From Kitasatospora cineracea (GTDB lineage Bacteria; Actinomycetota; Actinomycetes; Streptomycetales; Streptomycetaceae): a stretch of DNA of 64,000 nucleotides. Location: positions 620,001-684,000 of the forward strand of contig NZ_RJVJ01000002.1 in the NCBI RefSeq assembly GCF_003751605.1. Reading direction: 5' to 3'. This document shows positions 60,221 to 64,000 of this stretch, piece after piece. Positions within the stretch are counted from its first letter, which is position 1. Each line of letters begins with the position of its first letter. A model generated the notes under the pieces. It ran no database searches. It was not told where the DNA came from and saw nothing but the letters and a program-made list of their open reading frames with translations. The position numbers and the translations under genes are program-made.

Positions 60221-61297
60221 GTGACCACCTCCCGCCCCGCCCTGCGCGCCGCGCTCGACGACCTGCTCGGGTCCGGTTTCCTCTCCGTCCAGCTGCGGGT
60301 GAACGACGAGCACGGCGAGTGGGTCGCCGCCGCGGGCGCCCGCGAGCTGGGGCGGCCCGCCGGGGCCGTCCCGGACGGGCACTTCCGGATCGGCAGCAGC
60401 ACCAAGAGCTTCGTCGCCACCGTGGTCCTGCTGCTGGTCGCGGAGGGCCGCCTCGGCCTGGACGACCCGGTGGCCGGCCGGCTGCCGGAGTTCGGCCTCG
60501 ACCCGCGGATCACCGTCCGGATGCTGCTCCAGCACACCAGCGGGGTCTTCAACCACACCGGCGAGCTGCTGCCGGACGGGACGGTCGTGCCGGGCGTGCC
60601 GTGGCGGGGCGCGGAGTGGGTGGCCAACCGGTTCCGGACGTACCCGCCCGAGGACCTGGTGCGGCTCTCGCTGTCCCGCCCCGCCCGGTTCGCGCCGGGC
60701 ACCGGCTGGAGCTACTCGAACACCAACTACGTGCTGGCCCGGCTGGTCGCCGAACGCGCCGCCGGCCGCCCGTTCGCCGCGGAACTGCGGCGGCTGGTGC
60801 TGGCCCCGCTGGGGCTGACCGGCACCTTCGCACCGGGCACCGACCCGGAGCTGCCCGCACCGCACAACCACGGCTACTACCGGTACGAGGACGGCGGCCG
60901 GGAGCACACCCTCGACATCACCCGGCAGAACCCGTCCTGGGTCGGCGCCGGCGGCGACCTGGTCTCCACCACCCGTGACCTGCACCTGTACTTCTCCGCC
61001 CTGCTGGGCGGCCGGCTGCTGCCGCCGGAACTGCTGGCCGCGATGCGCACCCCGGAGCCGACCGCCGGGTACGGCCTGGGGCTGTTCGTCCAGGAGACCG
61101 CGGGCGGGACGGTCCTCCACCACCACGGCGCGACGATGGGCTCGGCGGCCCTGATGTTCGGCTCCGCCGACGGCACCCGGACGGTGACCGCCGGACTCAC
61201 CTGGGTGGACGACCCGGACCTGACCATCGCCCCCGCCTTCCAGCGGGCCCAGCAGCACTTCACGGACGCGGTCTCCTGCGGCAGGCTGGGCGGATGA
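60221..61297 (+). CDS. Serine hydrolase, beta-lactamase/DD-peptidase fold
   Basis: 358 aa from GTG 60221 with GAAGGAG upstream. Class C beta-lactamase-like motifs: SxxK in FRIGSSTKSFVATVVLLLVA, YxN in GWSYSNTNYVLARLVAERAA and HxG in TVLHHHGATMGSAALMFGSA. No signal peptide is evident at this start, so it may be a cytoplasmic esterase or peptidase, although most relatives are exported. It is coupled to a MerR regulator by an ATGA-type overlap. Confidence 0.88.
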   Translation: MTTSRPALRAALDDLLGSGFLSVQLRVNDEHGEWVAAAGARELGRPAGAVPDGHFRIGSSTKSFVATVVLLLVAEGRLGLDDPVAGRLPEFGLDPRITVRMLLQHTSGVFNHTGELLPDGTVVPGVPWRGAEWVANRFRTYPPEDLVRLSLSRPARFAPGTGWSYSNTNYVLARLVAERAAGRPFAAELRRLVLAPLGLTGTFAPGTDPELPAPHNHGYYRYEDGGREHTLDITRQNPSWVGAGGDLVSTTRDLHLYFSALLGGRLLPPELLAAMRTPEPTAGYGLGLFVQETAGGTVLHHHGATMGSAALMFGSADGTRTVTAGLTWVDDPDLTIAPAFQRAQQHFTDAVSCGRLGG

Positions 61298-62070
61298 GCG
61301 ACGGGGTGACGATCGGGCAGGCGGCGGCCTTCGCGGGTGTCACGGTGAAGACGGTGCGGCACTACCACCGGCTCGGCCTGGTCGCCGAACCGCCCCGCGA
61401 CGCCTCCGGCTACCGGCGGTACGGCTCCGAGGAACTGCTGCGGCTGGTGCAGGTGCGGACACTGGCCGCCGCGGGGGTGCCGCTGGCCGAGGCCGGCGGA
61501 CTGCTGGACGCCGACACCGAGGACTTCGGCGCCGCGCTGGCCGACGTCGAACGGCGGCTCACCGAACGGATCGAGGAGCTGACGGACCGGCGCGCGACCC
61601 TGCACCGGCTCGCCGACGGCGACCGGGCCATGCTCCCCGACCGGGCCTGCGCCGTCCTGCGGCGGATCCGCGACCTGGGCTTCGACCCCGCCTACGTGGC
61701 CGCGCAGCGCGAGGCCCTGGTCCTGGCCCGGGCCCTGCTGCCCCGGGGCTTCGACGACTTCCTCGCCCAGCTCGCCGACCGCTTCGACGACCCCGAGTAC
61801 GTCGAACTGGCCCGGCGCGGCCGGGAGGCGGAGACCTGGGAGCCGGACGACCCGCGGCTGGCGGAACTCGCCGACGCCATGGCCGCCCACCACCTGGCCC
61901 GCGCCGCCCGCACCGGCAGCCGGGACGGCCTGCGGGCCTGGACCGGATCCGCCGCCCAGTACGACCTGGTCAACCGCCACCGCACCACCCAGGCCCCCGC
62001 CGCGGCCCGCCTGACCGAACTCACCGAAGCCCGCCTGCACGCCGCCGGCGTCCGCGCCCCCCGGCGCTGA
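61294..62070 (+). CDS. MerR-family transcriptional regulator
   Basis: 258 aa, ATG at 61294 overlapping the hydrolase stop. The N-terminal HTH and wing read TIGQAAAFAGVTVKTVRHYH, RLGLVAEPPRDASGYRRYGS and LVQVRTLAAAGVPLAEAGGL. A coiled coil (VERRLTERIEELTDRRATLH) and a C-terminal effector-type domain of about 150 aa follow. It probably controls the hydrolase and itself. Confidence 0.92.
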   Translation: MSDGVTIGQAAAFAGVTVKTVRHYHRLGLVAEPPRDASGYRRYGSEELLRLVQVRTLAAAGVPLAEAGGLLDADTEDFGAALADVERRLTERIEELTDRRATLHRLADGDRAMLPDRACAVLRRIRDLGFDPAYVAAQREALVLARALLPRGFDDFLAQLADRFDDPEYVELARRGREAETWEPDDPRLAELADAMAAHHLARAARTGSRDGLRAWTGSAAQYDLVNRHRTTQAPAAARLTELTEARLHAAGVRAPRR

Positions 62071-62093
62071 GACAGCCACCCCGCACCCACGGG

Positions 62094-62540
62094 CATGCCC
62101 GCCCCGCACCGGCAACCGCCCCTGCCCGCACGCGCCCTGACCCCGCCGACCGCCCTCACCGGCCGTTCCCACCCAGGGCACGGCCCCGACGCCGACAAAC
62201 CCTCCGCCCCGGTCCCTCCCCGTCCTCATCAGCCGCTCCCACCCCAGCCGTCGCCCCGGCGGTGCCGACGCACCCCCCGACCTCACCCCTCCCCCGCACG
62301 CCAACCGCCCCTGCCCGCACGCGCCCTCACCCCGCCGACCGCCCCGCCCTCCCCCGCTCCCACCAGCCGCTCCCACCCCAGCCGTCGCCCCGGCGGTGCC
62401 GACGCACCCCCCGACCTCGCCCCTCCCCCGCACGCCAACCGCCCCTGCCCGCACGCGCCCTCACCCCGCCGACCGCCCCGCCCTCCCCCGCTCCCACCAG
62501 CCGTTCCCACCCCAGGCGTGGCCCCGGCGGTGCCGACGTA
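62094..62540. repeat. 134-bp tandem repeat array, C-rich
   Basis: Equivalent points (GTCGCCCCGGCGGTGCCGACG or its variant) recur at 62251, 62385 and 62519, a period of exactly 134 bp. Two full units are almost identical, and a diverged partial unit precedes them from about 62094. The plus strand is extremely C-rich. The last copy runs into the leader of the phosphoribosyltransferase fusion gene. No coding signal is seen in 62071-62566, and direct 134-bp units without short spacers do not fit a CRISPR. Confidence 0.9.
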
Positions 62541-62566
62541 CCGTGGGAGGTGGAGAGGTTCCCGCC

Positions 62567-63871
62567 ATGCACTTCACCGACCGGACCGACGCGGGCCGTC
62601 GCCTCGCCGCGGCCCTGCTGTCCGAGGCACCCGAACTGCGCGGCGCCGTCGTGGTCGCGCTGCCGCGCGGCGGCGCACCGGTGGCCGCCGAGGTGGCGGC
62701 CGCGCTGGGCGCGGAGCTGGACGTGTGCGTGGTGCGCAAGGTGGGGGTGCCGGGGCAGCCCGAGGTGGCGATGGGGGCGGTGGGCGAGGACGGCGCCCGG
62801 GTGGTGAACCAGCAGGTGGTGGACGCGGTGGGCGTCCCGCCGGAGGCGTTCGCGGCGGCCGAGGCCCGGGAGCGGTCCGAGCTGGCCCGGCGCGCGGCGC
62901 TCTACCGGGGCGGTCGGGCGCCGGTGCCGCTGGCCGGTCGGACGGTGCTGGTGGTGGACGACGGGGTGGCGACCGGCGCGTCCGCACGGGCGGCCTGCCG
63001 GATCGTCCGGGCCCGCGGCGCCGCCCGGGTGGTGCTGGCGGTGCCGGTCGCCCCGCCCGGCTGGGCCCGGCAGCTGGGCGACGCGGCGGACGGCTACCTG
63101 GCGGTGGACACCCCGGACGGGTTCGCCGCGGTCGGCGCGTCCTACCGGGACTTCCGGCAGACCACGGACGCCGAGGTGCTGGCCGCGCTCGACCGGGCCG
63201 GGCCGCCGGAGGCCGCCGGGGCCGCCGGGCGGGAACTCCGGCTCGGCACCGGCCCGGCCGACCTCACCGTGCCCGAACACCCGCGGGGCGTCGTGCTGTT
63301 CGCGCACGGCAGCGGCTCGGGGCGGGGCAGCCCGCGCAGCCGCGCGGTCGCCGCGCACCTGCACCGGGAGCGGCTGGCGACCGTGCTGTTCGACCTGCTG
63401 GCGCCCGGCGAGGCGGACGAGCGCTGGAAGGTGTTCGACCCGGGCCTGCTGGGCGGGCGGCTGGCCGGGGCGACCCGGGAGGCGCTGCGCCACCCGGCGC
63501 TGGCGGGCCTGCCGTACGGCTGGTTCGGGGCGAGCACCGGCGCGGCGGCGGCGCTGTGGGCGGCGGCCGAGCCGGACAGCGCCCCGGCGGCGATCGTGGC
63601 CCGCGGCGGCCGGCCGGACCTGGCGGCGGCCCGGCTGCCGCTGGTGACGGTGCCGACGCTGCTGATCGTCGGCGGCGCGGACCAGGAGGTGCTGGAGTGG
63701 AACCGGCAGGCCCGGGCCGAGCTGGGCGGCGAGAGCGCCCTGCAGGTCGTCCCGGGCGCCGGCCACCTGTTCGAGGAGCCCGGCGCGCTGGAGGCGGTCG
63801 CCGAGCTGGCGGCGGGCTGGTTCGTCCGGCACTTCCCGCCCGGCCGGGGAGGCGATCGGGTGGAGCACTGA
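62567..63871 (+). CDS. Phosphoribosyltransferase / alpha-beta hydrolase fusion protein
   Basis: 434 aa, ATG at 62567 after GGAGGTGGAGAGG. Residues 1-210 form a PRTase-type domain: VVVALPRGGAPVAAEVAAAL (PRGG loop), GAELDVCVVRKVGVPGQPEV, and the PRPP-binding loop VLVVDDGVATGASARAACRI. Residues about 235-425 form a dienelactone-hydrolase-like domain: GVVLFAHGSGSGRGSPRSRA, nucleophile region YGWFGASTGAAAALWAAAEP and GAGHLFEEPGALEAVAEL. Such fusions occur in actinomycetes, and their reaction is not known. The Gly-rich PRPP loop is intact. Confidence 0.9.
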   Translation: MHFTDRTDAGRRLAAALLSEAPELRGAVVVALPRGGAPVAAEVAAALGAELDVCVVRKVGVPGQPEVAMGAVGEDGARVVNQQVVDAVGVPPEAFAAAEARERSELARRAALYRGGRAPVPLAGRTVLVVDDGVATGASARAACRIVRARGAARVVLAVPVAPPGWARQLGDAADGYLAVDTPDGFAAVGASYRDFRQTTDAEVLAALDRAGPPEAAGAAGRELRLGTGPADLTVPEHPRGVVLFAHGSGSGRGSPRSRAVAAHLHRERLATVLFDLLAPGEADERWKVFDPGLLGGRLAGATREALRHPALAGLPYGWFGASTGAAAALWAAAEPDSAPAAIVARGGRPDLAAARLPLVTVPTLLIVGGADQEVLEWNRQARAELGGESALQVVPGAGHLFEEPGALEAVAELAAGWFVRHFPPGRGGDRVEH

Positions 63872-63896
63872 GCAATCCGTACAGCCCAGACCCGGT

Positions 63897-63931
63897 CCGG
63901 CTGCTCATCTTGTACACATTGGAGCAGCCGG
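63897..63931. terminator. Hairpin after the fusion gene
   Basis: CCGGCTGCTC and GAGCAGCCGG form a 10-bp perfect stem around a 15-base loop containing TTGTACACA. It lies 25 bases after the stop at 63871. The remaining bases to the window end show no complete gene. Confidence 0.65.
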
Positions 63932-64000
63932 AATCGGACCTGTTGCCCACCCCACCGAGCAGGAGCAAGCTCTGCGCAACCGACCTCGACGTGGAGGAAT

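Noticed and set aside
62094-62540. CRISPR array candidate
   Set aside because: The unit is 134 bp with no alternation of conserved repeats and unique spacers, and no cas genes are present.
1-64000. tRNA, rRNA, IS elements or integrase sites
   Set aside because: No cloverleaf-like sequence, transposase motif or recombinase was recognised by reading; a tRNA-specific search could not be run.

Overview
The window is very GC-rich, with strongly biased third codon positions, many GTG starts, 4-bp ATGA/GTGA gene overlaps and repeated Streptomyces-type regulatory signals (a DasR-like operator before a chitinase, a Cys-rich leader peptide before cysteine catabolism genes). This points to a Streptomycetaceae chromosome (Streptomyces or Kitasatospora). 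No rRNA, tRNA, CRISPR array, integrase or transposase was recognised.

Left part (1-17.5 kb). The window opens inside a secreted DUF11-repeat surface protein. An N-terminal remnant of an alkyl sulfatase follows, then a membrane PP2C/SpoIIE phosphatase and a LURP-one-like protein. The main feature is a four-gene operon at 5095-13378 that matches a type II Wadjet (JetABCD) anti-plasmid SMC system: DUF2397, DUF2398, a 1373-aa SMC-like ATPase and a DUF2399 Toprim-like nuclease. Its second gene, jetB, carries a one-base frameshift in a GGGG run at 7132-7135. The operon lies between two same-orientation copies of a Uma2-nuclease plus pth2-tail segment: an intact Uma2 gene at 4431-4976 and a decayed copy at about 13640-13915. 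The real pth2-like gene follows at 14085-14831, then an acidic unknown protein, a YbjQ-family protein and a VWA protein.

Middle part (17.5-43.3 kb). This is a mosaic of small transcription units: an ATP-grasp ligase coupled to a flavin monooxygenase; a HEAT-repeat protein; a WYL regulator divergent from an alpha/beta hydrolase; the phenylacetyl-CoA epoxidase operon paaABCDE with a TetR/PaaR-like operator; an M20 peptidase; a GlsB-like membrane protein; an orphan class I terpene synthase; a compact unit made of a 31-aa membrane micro-protein, an ECF sigma factor and a 100-aa membrane protein; VOC and SnoaL-like proteins; an MFS pump divergent from a TetR regulator across a large inverted repeat; an OmpR-type two-component system; a UGT-type glycosyltransferase; and a LysR regulator divergent from a beta-propeller protein. 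Two small exported proteins follow. Then a 26-codon Cys-rich leader peptide precedes cysteine dioxygenase and a rhodanese.

Right part (43.4-64 kb). This holds an OpuC-type glycine betaine/choline ABC transporter operon, a GH18 chitinase behind a DasR-like site, a Bcr/CflA-type MFS pump, a membrane-anchored unknown, a glutaryl-CoA-dehydrogenase-like enzyme divergent from class II fumarase, and a compact class I lanthipeptide locus. That locus has a 51-aa FxLD-type precursor, a full-length LanB and a LanC, with a strong hairpin between lanA and lanB and no visible transporter or protease. Then come an SPW-repeat protein, a serine hydrolase coupled to a MerR regulator, a 134-bp tandem repeat array, and a phosphoribosyltransferase/hydrolase fusion.
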